Of a stretch of DNA of 64,000 nt, positions 1-9,278 are shown piece by piece. The notes beneath the pieces were generated by a model. That model was not told where the DNA came from. It worked only from the letters and a program-made list of their open reading frames with translations, and did no database searches. The DNA lies in assembly GCF_033955345.1 (NCBI RefSeq), contig NZ_CP138332.1, positions 3,162,001 through 3,226,000 of the forward strand, in the 5' to 3' direction. The position numbers were made by a program, and so were the translations under genes. Numbering within the stretch: position 1 is the first letter of the stretch; each line of letters begins with the position of its first letter. The DNA is from Sphingobacterium bambusae. GTDB taxonomy: Bacteria; Bacteroidota; Bacteroidia; Sphingobacteriales; Sphingobacteriaceae.

Positions 1-1
1 G

Positions 2-2740
2 CCTTTTGTGAGTCCCGTACACTATACCAAGGGGCAGGTGGCAGGTTTGTATGTGCAGGAGGCAAACGGTGAACCTGGCACGCCTAAGAATATGAACATC
101 CGAGGACTTGGAACGCCAATCTTTAGCCAAAAAGACGCCACGCAAACACAACCCACCGTTTATGTCAACGGTGTGCCTCTCGCACGGGAGAATAATTTTA
201 CCTATGCGATACAGCAATACCAATTCAACCGCTTAGGGCCGGCAACCGATAATTTCGCTGGCATAGATCTATCGACAATATCGTCCATTGAAGTCGTCAA
301 GGATCCGTTGCGTTTGGCGACTCTAGGGCCGCTAGCGGCCAATGGTGCTATTTGGATACTAACGAAAGCAGGAAAAGAAGGGAGACGTGAGATTTCCTTC
401 AACTCCTATTTTGGTGTTTCTTCTCCGCCTAGCGTTACTCCTGTCAACGCACAATATGAGAACTACTTTCGTCAACAGTTTTACAGTAAATATGGATCTT
501 TGGGCGATCGACTTACCTATCCAGGCTATCTCAACGATTCTACCAATGTAAATTATTATGGGCCTGCCAACTGGAACCAATCCTATTACCAAAATCAGCC
601 GTTATACAATGCGAATCTTGGAATTCGGGGCGGTAGCGAGCGTGCAAATTTTGCTTTTTACGGCGGGTATACGAACAATGGGTCTACCGCGGACGAAACT
701 CGGTTCCGACGTTACCACGCGCTGTTTAATGTAAACATGGCTCCTTTTGAATGGTTTAATATGGGAGCAGTCGTGAATGCAAATCGTAACACGCGCGATC
801 GCAACCGGAGCCTACGGGATCGTTTTGGCGAAGCGGCTTATGTGCCTGATCTTTCTGTGCCCTTATCACCCAGCAGAGATGTTTACGAACAATATTTAGA
901 TGTGTATAACCAAGCAATTGATGATAATATTGTCAATTCGGGACAAGCTTTGCTGACTTTTGATGTTTACTTTCTTCGTAATTTGAAATACAATACCAGT
1001 ATGGGTATTGACTATTCAGAAGGTTATCGGGATGTCTTTTTTCCGTCGTCCCTCATGGAGCGGAACAACTACATGTCAAATTACTTTGGATACAACCAAC
1101 GTTACATCTATAGTAACAAGTTGGCTTGGGATTATGACGCAAATCCAGATTATAAATTGAATCTATCTCTAGGATCAATCTACCAAGAAGATTTGTATCG
1201 CTATTCCTATGCGCGAGCCTATGATGGGCCTAATGATTTTGTTAAGATCAATGTCGTAGAAGGTGATAGTAATAAGGACGGATATTTACAGCCGGTGGGC
1301 GGTTTGTATGTCAACCGTTGGAGCAATCGAGAGGATTTTCGTATGCATTCGGTTTATTTTTCTGGTGCATTTCGCTATAAAAACCGGCTAGAGGTAGACG
1401 CGTTGTTACGTTATGACGGATCCTCCACGGTGCAGCCTGACAGCCGCTGGCTATTTACACCTGCAATTTCGGCGAAATATCATTTCCTTGAAAAGGACTT
1501 GATAGATGCTGGATTACTTAGCCAGTTTACGATTGGAGGCGGATGGGCTCGTATAGGAAAGCCTACGATGACAAGCCGCTATGCTATTGGACCAAATTAT
1601 GTTGCCGACTTAGCCTGGGGGTCTGAATCGGGGCTAGTGTCTTATAACGGTTTTGCCGTTGCTTCTCGTCCTTATTCCGAAGGTTGGGTAGGATATGGAA
1701 TGGATTGGCCCTATACGGAGCATGCTTCGATAGATCTTGATGCGGGGTTTCTGGCCAACCGGCTGAACCTACGTCTAAGTGGCTACCTGAAAAAAGACCA
1801 AAATCAGGTGGTGCCAATCCCCGTTCCTGCAGAGTATGGCTATGACAGCCAACTGCTGAATGGTTTGTCTGTTCAGAATAGCGGGCTGGAATTTACGTTG
1901 GCTGCGAAAGTTCTAACTGCTGCAGATGGATTGAAGTGGAATTCCTCGCTCAATTTTAGTTGGAATAAGAATAAGCTTACTGCGCTGCCTAACGGATTAC
2001 AAGAGTTGACGGTAGGACAAAGGAAGCTTGAGGTAGGGCATGCAATAGATCAATTCTGGCTTTTCGAGAATGAGGGTATTTATGCCAACGTAACGGATAT
2101 TCCTGTTCGAGATGGTGAAAGACTGCAATTCGAAGGTGTACCTTTTCAAGTTGGCGATCCTATATGGAAGGATCAAAATGGAGATTTTAAAATAGATCAA
2201 GAGGATCGCGTTTTGAAGGGTAATGCCATGCCTAAATTAGTTGGGGCATTTCAGAACAATTTTTCCTACAGGAATTTCGACTTGGCCTTTCAATTTTACT
2301 TTGCCATAGGACACAAAGCATTAAACCAGCGCGCATCATCCAAGTATGATTTTATAAATAACGAAGCCAGCAATTCATTGGCGGGGATACGGGAAGTTTT
2401 TCACTGGCAACAGGATGTGGATATCAGTAGATACCCTATATACAACCCTTGGAGCGCGGTTGTGCCGTATCGTGTGGAGCAGGATTTGTTTTTGGAGAAT
2501 GCTTCCTTCTTGAAGTTACGTTCGGTATCGTTAAGCTACGATTTAGCAAAATTGAGTACGATACAGAATCGATTCAAATCACTACGGAAGGCAGCCTTGT
2601 TTGTGACGGGAACCAATCTATTGACCTGGACTAAATTTTCTGGAGGAGATCCCGAACTCATTGATTTTGATGGCTATTATTCGGGGTATGGCTTGCCTAT
2701 GGCTCCTATTACGACCGTGGGTTTAAAAATAGAACTATAG
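2..2740 (+). CDS. SusC/RagA-family TonB-dependent outer-membrane receptor, 5'-truncated by window edge
   Basis: This is the C-terminal ~912 codons of a SusC-like receptor, which imports glycans or glycopeptides across the outer membrane with its SusD partner. The reading frame is open from base 2, so the signal peptide, carboxypeptidase-like N-domain and start lie outside the window. The plug shows the family motifs KGQVAGLYV and MNIRGLGTP at the N-terminal edge, then a V-KDP-LATLGPLAANGAIWILTK segment (family norm VLKDAxATAxYGxRGANGVVxxTTK). The barrel carries a Ca-binding-like DxNGDFKIDxED stretch near the end and closes with TTVGLKIEL, whose terminal aromatic-to-Leu change is mild. The SusD gene begins 8 bp downstream. 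In the plug the usual Tyr-Gly-Ser is replaced by Leu-Gly-Pro, a moderate divergence. Family assignment is firm; the substrate is unknown. Confidence 0.95.
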   Translation, partial: PFVSPVHYTKGQVAGLYVQEANGEPGTPKNMNIRGLGTPIFSQKDATQTQPTVYVNGVPLARENNFTYAIQQYQFNRLGPATDNFAGIDLSTISSIEVVKDPLRLATLGPLAANGAIWILTKAGKEGRREISFNSYFGVSSPPSVTPVNAQYENYFRQQFYSKYGSLGDRLTYPGYLNDSTNVNYYGPANWNQSYYQNQPLYNANLGIRGGSERANFAFYGGYTNNGSTADETRFRRYHALFNVNMAPFEWFNMGAVVNANRNTRDRNRSLRDRFGEAAYVPDLSVPLSPSRDVYEQYLDVYNQAIDDNIVNSGQALLTFDVYFLRNLKYNTSMGIDYSEGYRDVFFPSSLMERNNYMSNYFGYNQRYIYSNKLAWDYDANPDYKLNLSLGSIYQEDLYRYSYARAYDGPNDFVKINVVEGDSNKDGYLQPVGGLYVNRWSNREDFRMHSVYFSGAFRYKNRLEVDALLRYDGSSTVQPDSRWLFTPAISAKYHFLEKDLIDAGLLSQFTIGGGWARIGKPTMTSRYAIGPNYVADLAWGSESGLVSYNGFAVASRPYSEGWVGYGMDWPYTEHASIDLDAGFLANRLNLRLSGYLKKDQNQVVPIPVPAEYGYDSQLLNGLSVQNSGLEFTLAAKVLTAADGLKWNSSLNFSWNKNKLTALPNGLQELTVGQRKLEVGHAIDQFWLFENEGIYANVTDIPVRDGERLQFEGVPFQVGDPIWKDQNGDFKIDQEDRVLKGNAMPKLVGAFQNNFSYRNFDLAFQFYFAIGHKALNQRASSKYDFINNEASNSLAGIREVFHWQQDVDISRYPIYNPWSAVVPYRVEQDLFLENASFLKLRSVSLSYDLAKLSTIQNRFKSLRKAALFVTGTNLLTWTKFSGGDPELIDFDGYYSGYGLPMAPITTVGLKIEL

Positions 2741-2748
2741 CATTTATT

Positions 2749-4284
2749 ATGGAAAAGATACTGGAAAAAATGAGAATAAGTAAATTCGTTTCTTCAATGA
2801 TACTTGTCATAGCGATGCTATGTTGTACAAGCTCTTGTAATAACAAATTAGACATTGTATCCTCGAATGCCGGTGCGGAGCAGCTGCAATGGCAGTCGAT
2901 TTCTGACACACGAGCAGCTTTAATGGGGGTGTATGGGTTGCTGAGGGCAGCAATGGTGGATAATTATGCCCATTGGGTGTACGGGGAGATGCGATTTGGT
3001 GATTTCGTTCCCTACTCGCGTGCCGATTTGGGTGCTGTATCAAAAAACACCTTAAACGCATCGTATCCTATTGTGCAAGAGTTATCTAACTGGCGCCGTT
3101 TTTATGCGGTGATCAATGCCGCCTCGTTATTTATTGAACGTGCACCGAAGGTCTTGGATAGCGATAGCCGTTATACCGAACGGGACTTAAAATATGACGT
3201 AGCACAAGCCCGTACATTGCGCGCTTTTGCCTATTTCTACATGGCGCGTGTGTGGGGCGATGTTCCCTTATTGACGCGCTCCTACGATGACGGGCTGTTT
3301 GCCGAGGTGGCACGTACTCCGCAAAATACGGTGCTTGCTTTTGCGGAACAAGAGCTTCTTGCTGCTGCTCAGGATTTGCCTTATGTGTATGCATCGGGCT
3401 CTCAGCAGTATTATGGCGAGGGATACAGTACTTGGGCAGGTGTGTTGGTCAATAAGATATCAGCCTATGCTATTTTGGCGCATGTTGCTGCTTGGCAAGG
3501 AAAATATCTGAATGCAGAGGTATATGCGCGTTTCGCTTTAGAAAATGCAAGTAGCTCGGCTATTGTGGCTTATTCGGTGCCTAATCTGTTGAATAGCACA
3601 ACCGGACTTTTTGCACCAAGTGATAAGAACCAGATTTTAGCCCTGCGTTCATCTTATGTGTTAGGGGAGGCTGCGGCTACAGGGCATATCGAATCGCTAA
3701 CGTTGGCCTATCCTTTGGTGACACGTGCCAACCCCGATATCTACGTGCCAAAAGACACGATTAACAAAATTTTTCTAGAATCTACGGATACCCGTTTTGG
3801 AATAGACACGGTATCTGGATTGATCCGCACAAATTATTTCACAGACTTTAATGGCGATATCCCAATTTTTAGCAAGATAAGGGTGATTCGTGATGGCTCT
3901 GGAGATGCTGACTTCTCCATCTTCGGGTCAAATATTGTGTTTTCTCGATTAGAAGAAATGCAACTGCTCTATGCAGAGATAAATGCCGTATTGGGAAACA
4001 GTGATGAAGCCATCAAATACCTCAACTATGTGAAGTTTAACCGTGGAGTTTCTCCATTTATCGCTGGGTTTGGTGGAGATTTAATTGACGAGATATTTTT
4101 GGAACGTCGTCGAGAATTGATGGGTGAGGGCTGGCGATGGTATGATCAGGTTCGATATGCGCGCATCAAGAAAAATAATCCAACGTTGAATCGCCTTATT
4201 GAGGAAGAAGGAATATTCTGGCCGATAGCCGCAGACGTTCTGAAGCGTAATAGCAAGCTTACTCAAAACGATTATTGGAGATAA
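2749..4284 (+). CDS. SusD/RagB-family surface glycan-binding lipoprotein
   Basis: SusD partner of the preceding SusC, expected to cap the receptor on the cell surface and bind the ligand. The N-terminus has a hydrophobic signal (SSMILVIAMLCCTSSC) ending in a lipobox Cys. The body contains the helical RTLRAFAYFYMARVWGDVPL segment typical of the SusD TPR core (around residue 160) and ELMGEGWRWYDQVR near the C-terminus. The protein ends in the usual FWPI...N-LTQNDYW motif. Length 511 aa is normal. An alternative start at 2770 (MRISKF) would give a more conventional signal peptide; the sequence does not decide between them. Part of the long region-1 operon. Confidence 0.95.
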   Translation: MEKILEKMRISKFVSSMILVIAMLCCTSSCNNKLDIVSSNAGAEQLQWQSISDTRAALMGVYGLLRAAMVDNYAHWVYGEMRFGDFVPYSRADLGAVSKNTLNASYPIVQELSNWRRFYAVINAASLFIERAPKVLDSDSRYTERDLKYDVAQARTLRAFAYFYMARVWGDVPLLTRSYDDGLFAEVARTPQNTVLAFAEQELLAAAQDLPYVYASGSQQYYGEGYSTWAGVLVNKISAYAILAHVAAWQGKYLNAEVYARFALENASSSAIVAYSVPNLLNSTTGLFAPSDKNQILALRSSYVLGEAAATGHIESLTLAYPLVTRANPDIYVPKDTINKIFLESTDTRFGIDTVSGLIRTNYFTDFNGDIPIFSKIRVIRDGSGDADFSIFGSNIVFSRLEEMQLLYAEINAVLGNSDEAIKYLNYVKFNRGVSPFIAGFGGDLIDEIFLERRRELMGEGWRWYDQVRYARIKKNNPTLNRLIEEEGIFWPIAADVLKRNSKLTQNDYWR

Positions 4285-4356
4285 GATGAAGTTGATGTCC
4301 AAGAGCGAGAAAGACCTGAACACGTTTTTTCAAGCTCTCTAAATAAGAAAATACCA

Positions 4357-5028
4357 ATGAAAAGAACAAAACAAATAGTTACAATGTTGCTGGTCATCTT
4401 TAGCCTTTTTGGTTGCGAAAAAGGGAATAATTACTACGAAGATTACACCATGGATGAGGTGCAATATCCTGGAACCACGTTGGCATTTTTGGAGGCACAA
4501 GTGGGGCTGTACGATTCCTTGTTGCTGGTGTTGGATCGTGTGCCAGCCCTTCGGGTACAGCTTATGCAAACTGACGCTCCGATTACCTTTTTTGCTATGA
4601 CGAACAACAGCTTTAGCAATGCGCTGGAAGGATTGAATAGCGTCCGCCGAGTTAATGGCCGAGCACCCCTGTATATCGAGGACATACCACAAGCATTGTT
4701 AGATTCCACGGTGCACCATTATGCATTTGCGCGTAGTATCGCGACCGAAGACCTTAGGCCATACGTGGAAGGTATTGAGATACGTAGTGCGAATAACTAC
4801 CGCATGCACTTGCACTATCAAGTGACGTCCTCATCGGGATTTGTTGGAGGGGGGCAACAGCAAATAAAGCTCAGTGATATGAACAACTCCATTTTTTATC
4901 GGTATTGGCAGGAGAGCTTCACCTCGATGGTAAACGTAAAAACAACCAATGGCTATGTACATCAATTGACTCCAAGTCACAATTTCGGATTTAGTAAACT
5001 AACGGCTCAACTAGCGACCTATCAATGA
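4357..5028 (+). CDS. FAS1 (fasciclin)-domain lipoprotein
   Basis: A 223-aa lipoprotein with signal peptide and lipobox (IFSLFGC, Cys20). The body resembles a single divergent FAS1 domain: an N-terminal LAFLEAQVGLYDSLLLVLDRV helix pair, APITFFAMTNNSF (family norm TVFAPTNxAF), VHHYAFARSI (norm LxYHVvxG), and a closing TTNGYVHQLTPSHNFGF (norm xNGVIHxIDxVLxP). Such proteins often follow SusCD pairs in Sphingobacteriaceae and are thought to bind ligand or adhere at the surface; that role is inferred here. Its stop overlaps the next start (ATGA), so translation is probably coupled. Confidence 0.8.
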   Translation: MKRTKQIVTMLLVIFSLFGCEKGNNYYEDYTMDEVQYPGTTLAFLEAQVGLYDSLLLVLDRVPALRVQLMQTDAPITFFAMTNNSFSNALEGLNSVRRVNGRAPLYIEDIPQALLDSTVHHYAFARSIATEDLRPYVEGIEIRSANNYRMHLHYQVTSSSGFVGGGQQQIKLSDMNNSIFYRYWQESFTSMVNVKTTNGYVHQLTPSHNFGFSKLTAQLATYQ

Positions 5029-6062
5029 TGAAGAACTATAGATTGAAAACACTCGCGACATTTTTATTGGGCATATTGATTATGTGCTCGTGTACGAAAA
5101 ATCTTCCCGATGATATGGATTCTTTGGGACAGGACGTATCCTACAATGTGAAAGAGTTTACGCCTGTAATTGGCAGAAACACTTTTTATACGAACATACT
5201 GTCGATTGGCCAAAATACCTCGCAACCGCTCTCGTTTAAGATCGTCAATATCAAGGATGCGGATGGTCAGGCTGTGCCGACACTGTTTACAGATAAATTT
5301 CCAGTGAAAGTATGGACGGAGATGTACGATGGGTCAGAATCTTCCATTGCGGAGATAGAGGGGAAACGTAAGATAGAATATCGACCCATCTTGGAAATAT
5401 TGCAACATTCGGGTAATATCAACTTTTGGGGAGCCGGTAGCTCGGCGTTTATTCGCGCTCAGCCTGATTCAGGGTATACATTCGACGTTGAACTTGCCAA
5501 CTCGGGTGGGAGAAGGTACTTGCGAGATTTTAAATTGAAACCTTTCCGCGAACGACCTTATGAGCCCAGTATTGTTGATCCAGTTACCGGTTTGGCACTT
5601 CTGCCTTACTCGTTTGCAAACTACGCGACCAACATGGTAGGTACGCGCACGCGAACCGCCATAGGATCATCTGCTATCCGTGTGTATTTCAATAAGGATG
5701 AAGAGGCACCCAAGGATGGCACTAAAACGTTAAAGATAAGTTTTTTAGATTCCCTCAATAACCCCATTGATCCCAATAGGTTTAATGATACGAAGTGGGA
5801 TGAACTGGTGCATGGCTTTAATCACAGAATAGAAAATAACAAAGTAATCTATGATGTCTCCTATCCCATTCCGCTGACGAACATAGAGACTCCTTATACC
5901 ATCGTTGGGGGGCAATATGCCAAGCTGGATTTTGGATACAGGCGGATGAATGATTTTGGTTTTATCGAACGGGCTTCCTTCGGACTTTACTTTGCCATTT
6001 ATGAGGAGGGGCATTGGGAGATTCAATTCCGATTTTCCGGCGAGACGCCATTATTTAATTAA
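5025..6062 (+). CDS. DUF5007-like SusE/F-position surface lipoprotein
   Basis: A 345-aa lipoprotein with signal peptide ending in LIMCSC (lipobox Cys23). It has no recognisable catalytic motif; the remainder looks beta-rich. It most resembles the DUF5007 family that recurs beside SusC/SusD/FAS1 genes in Pedobacter-type loci, an assignment made from memory of that context and sequence character and not from a search. The likely role is an accessory surface glycan-binding protein. The start ATG at 5025 overlaps the FAS1 stop by four bases; a second in-frame ATG follows directly. Confidence 0.65.
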   Translation: MMKNYRLKTLATFLLGILIMCSCTKNLPDDMDSLGQDVSYNVKEFTPVIGRNTFYTNILSIGQNTSQPLSFKIVNIKDADGQAVPTLFTDKFPVKVWTEMYDGSESSIAEIEGKRKIEYRPILEILQHSGNINFWGAGSSAFIRAQPDSGYTFDVELANSGGRRYLRDFKLKPFRERPYEPSIVDPVTGLALLPYSFANYATNMVGTRTRTAIGSSAIRVYFNKDEEAPKDGTKTLKISFLDSLNNPIDPNRFNDTKWDELVHGFNHRIENNKVIYDVSYPIPLTNIETPYTIVGGQYAKLDFGYRRMNDFGFIERASFGLYFAIYEEGHWEIQFRFSGETPLFN

Positions 6063-6093
6063 ACAAGGTACTAACTGACTCTAGCTTAAAAAT

Positions 6094-9000
6094 ATGAAAT
6101 TGAAGATAGTTTTTTGCATCCTGTTGTTTCTTGGCCTGTTCGGACATACTATTGGTCAGGCTCAGACGGTGCTGGTCAAAGGTACGGTTAAAGCCAGTGA
6201 CAATACCGCTTTAGCAAACGTGACGGTATCTCTCGAGTCGCCAAAACGGGATCTTGGAAAAACAGGCGATGACGGTAGATTTGTCGTTTCGGCACCAACG
6301 AACGGTGTTCTGCTGTTTAAATTGCAAGGATATGGAACGGTTAAACAGACAATCGCAGCTGGAAAAACGGAATATGCTATCCAGATGACGTCGACTTTTC
6401 AAGAACTTGAAGAGACCGTGGTTGTTGGTTATCAGCAACGGAAACGTGAAACATTGACTGGTTCTGTGGTGACAATTAGTGGTAAGGACATACAGGATAT
6501 CCCTGCCGGAAATTTTGTTGAACTACTGCAAGGAAAGGTTGCTGGTCTAAACATTCAGAACAATACGGGTAGCCCTGGGATGCGTGGCACAATGGCCATT
6601 CGCGGGATCTCTAACATCAATGTTTCCGGCAGTGGTGACAATTCCTTTCTAACACCAACCTCGCCGCTGTTTGTTATTGACGGAGTTCCGGTAGATGACA
6701 ATACTGGATATGAATATGGTTTTCAGACTGCAGGGCCGGGGATCTCGCCAATCTCGATGATTCCTCCCGAAGATATTCAGGATATCACGGTGCTAAAAGA
6801 TGCACAAGCAACAGCGTTGTATGGCTCTCGTGGTGCATATGGTGTCATTTTGGTCACCACAAAGCGCGGTAACTCCAAAGTCCCAATTATACAATACACC
6901 GGGCAGATGTTTTTCAACGCGGTGCCAAGCCTGAGACAGACCATCGGCGGAAAACAAGAACGTTGGATGCGTATTGACCAAATCATGCAATACGACACGA
7001 CCTTTGCTGCAGCAATTAGACGGATAAATGATAACCCAATCTTAGCCGATAGTTTAAATCCATATTTCAATAACTCTACAGATTGGCAATCTTATTTTTA
7101 CAGAAATACGATCAACCATTCCCATAATTTAAACGTGTCTGGTGGTGATGTGGCCTTCAATTACAAAGTAAATATGGGCTATTTTGATGAGCGTGGTATT
7201 ATTGAGAACACAGGTTTTAAACGATACACCATTCAGTCTAATATGCAGTACATGCCAAATGATCGGTTTCGCCTCTTGGCAAACGTAAACACGAATATGG
7301 CTAAAAATAGTTTGGGGAGTGGCAATGCCATGATGCAGACTGGCGTTGGAGAATCGGTGAACACGAGCTCGCTTTTTCCTGCTCCGTCCATCTATTCGGG
7401 AAGTATGGGGGCGCTATCTGCACTCAGTGTGTTGGATGATAATAAAACGGGGAATTTTGTCTCGCAGGTAGAGCTGCAATACGAGCCTTTTCCAGGATTA
7501 AGAGCTACGAGTACTGTAAATTTTAATTACTCCTCAGCAACTAAGGATCGTTTTACACCTGAGCTGCTGAATGGAAATAGCTCGGAGGTGTATAGCTATA
7601 ACGAGCGACGGAATAAGTTGTATAATAGAAATATGTTGTCCTATGTGAAAAGCTGGATGGATGGCAGACATACCATGAATATCTATGGTTTCTCCGAAAT
7701 GGAAATGTCGGATTTTCGTTCCGATCTGAATCGCGTATTCGGCACAGCGAATGACCAATTTACCACGGGAATAAGTTACAACACTAGACTTTCGCTGGGA
7801 GGGACACTTAACAACCTGACAAATTTCAGATCAATCGCTTATGCGGGAAGCGTTTCCTATAATTACGACTCCAAATATATCGTCGAAGGAACCTACCGTA
7901 TCGATGGAACCTCGACAACGGGAGGCGCATCGCCTTGGTCATATAATCCATCTGTCGGTTTACGGTGGAACTTCAAAAGAGAAAGCTTTTTAGAAGATGT
8001 ATCTTGGCTTGATGTTGGTTTTATTCGCGGAACCTATGGTCGAAATATAACGCCGACAGGTTCACTATCTGACCTGTATGGCTGGTACCGCATTGATGCA
8101 CAGACATACAACAATCGGCCGACGACATCGCTGGATCTAGCTAATGCGCCAAACGTCAATTTGATGCCGCAATCATCAACACAGTGGTCTGGCGGACTTG
8201 ATCTTGGGTTCTTCAATAGCATGTTTTACCTGACTTATGAGACGTATTATCGGCAAGTCGATCAGATATTACGATCGAAGGCTATCGCTAATCACAATGC
8301 TTTTAGCAATGTCTTGACAAACGAAACTAGTCTTGTAAACTATGGGCATGAATTCATCCTAAGTTACCGGCCTAAAATTGAAAATCCAGATTGGAAGTTT
8401 ACGTTCAGTGCCAATGGAGCTATCAACCGAGATGTGACAGCATCTCTTCCTGATGGTGTTCGACAGTTGTTGCAAGCTGATAATTCGGGATTTGATTTGC
8501 CACAGTTTTATCGCTTGGGGCGTAATACCATGACTTTTGTGCTGTACAACTATGAAGGCGTATTTATGTCCGACGATGAGGTTCCCGTAAATCCGTTGAC
8601 CGGTTTGCGTTATCGTGCAGGAGGAACTTTATCTGAAGGACGTTTCTTCCGCGCAGGTGACCCTAAGTTTACCGATATGAACGGCGATTATATTTTGGAT
8701 GAAAATGACCTCGTTTTTGTAGGCAATTCGCAACCTATGATTACCGGCGGTTTTAACACCTTCGCCCAGTACAAAAATTGGTCGCTTACTACCCAGTTCT
8801 CCTTTACGTTGAAACGTGATATTTTGAATACAGCTTTGGCAGATCGATTCAGAAACTATTCCGATCCGACCGGAGCAAATGCGATTGGGGGTGGTAATAA
8901 CCCAGGAGCCTATGTACCACTAGATGCGTATAATGTTTGGCGGCAGCAGGGAGATAATGCAGATTATCCTAACGTGTCTGACTTTACGCGCCTCTCGTTA

Positions 9001-9273
9001 TACAATCCTTACCGGTATAACTCCACCATGTTTTTAGAGGATGGATCATATCTAAAATTCAACTCGGCAACGTTAAGCTACAACTTCGATCGGAAATGGT
9101 CGCAACGGTTGGGGGTGAGCTCTGCACGGGTTTATGTGACAGCATTCAACATCTATAATTTCAATCGTTATTCTGGCCCTGACCCTGAGCTGGTAACCGC
9201 AGTGGGGCGCGATGCTTCTTCAGGCTATCCGAATAAGCGTAGTTATACATTTGGTATGAACATTCAGTTTTAA
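6094..9273 (+). CDS. SusC/RagA-family TonB-dependent receptor (second of the operon)
   Basis: A complete 1059-aa SusC-like receptor. Order of parts: signal peptide (LFLGLFGHTIGQAQ), carboxypeptidase-regulatory-like domain (about 30-110, VKGTVKASDNTALANVTVSL), the linker EETVVVGYQQRKRETLTGSV, plug with LLQGKVAGLNIQ, FVIDGVPV and VLKDAQATALYGSRGAYG, and the barrel ending YTFGMNIQF. There is no STN domain, so it is not an obvious sigma/anti-sigma signalling receptor. SusD follows after 5 bp. With its own SusD and FAS1 partner it forms a second copy of the module that precedes it. Confidence 0.97.
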   Translation: MKLKIVFCILLFLGLFGHTIGQAQTVLVKGTVKASDNTALANVTVSLESPKRDLGKTGDDGRFVVSAPTNGVLLFKLQGYGTVKQTIAAGKTEYAIQMTSTFQELEETVVVGYQQRKRETLTGSVVTISGKDIQDIPAGNFVELLQGKVAGLNIQNNTGSPGMRGTMAIRGISNINVSGSGDNSFLTPTSPLFVIDGVPVDDNTGYEYGFQTAGPGISPISMIPPEDIQDITVLKDAQATALYGSRGAYGVILVTTKRGNSKVPIIQYTGQMFFNAVPSLRQTIGGKQERWMRIDQIMQYDTTFAAAIRRINDNPILADSLNPYFNNSTDWQSYFYRNTINHSHNLNVSGGDVAFNYKVNMGYFDERGIIENTGFKRYTIQSNMQYMPNDRFRLLANVNTNMAKNSLGSGNAMMQTGVGESVNTSSLFPAPSIYSGSMGALSALSVLDDNKTGNFVSQVELQYEPFPGLRATSTVNFNYSSATKDRFTPELLNGNSSEVYSYNERRNKLYNRNMLSYVKSWMDGRHTMNIYGFSEMEMSDFRSDLNRVFGTANDQFTTGISYNTRLSLGGTLNNLTNFRSIAYAGSVSYNYDSKYIVEGTYRIDGTSTTGGASPWSYNPSVGLRWNFKRESFLEDVSWLDVGFIRGTYGRNITPTGSLSDLYGWYRIDAQTYNNRPTTSLDLANAPNVNLMPQSSTQWSGGLDLGFFNSMFYLTYETYYRQVDQILRSKAIANHNAFSNVLTNETSLVNYGHEFILSYRPKIENPDWKFTFSANGAINRDVTASLPDGVRQLLQADNSGFDLPQFYRLGRNTMTFVLYNYEGVFMSDDEVPVNPLTGLRYRAGGTLSEGRFFRAGDPKFTDMNGDYILDENDLVFVGNSQPMITGGFNTFAQYKNWSLTTQFSFTLKRDILNTALADRFRNYSDPTGANAIGGGNNPGAYVPLDAYNVWRQQGDNADYPNVSDFTRLSLYNPYRYNSTMFLEDGSYLKFNSATLSYNFDRKWSQRLGVSSARVYVTAFNIYNFNRYSGPDPELVTAVGRDASSGYPNKRSYTFGMNIQF

Positions 9274-9278
9274 AAGAG

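Noticed and set aside
4339..4692. Minus-strand frame opposite the first FAS1 gene
   Set aside because: Antisense shadow of a well-supported coding region; no motif.
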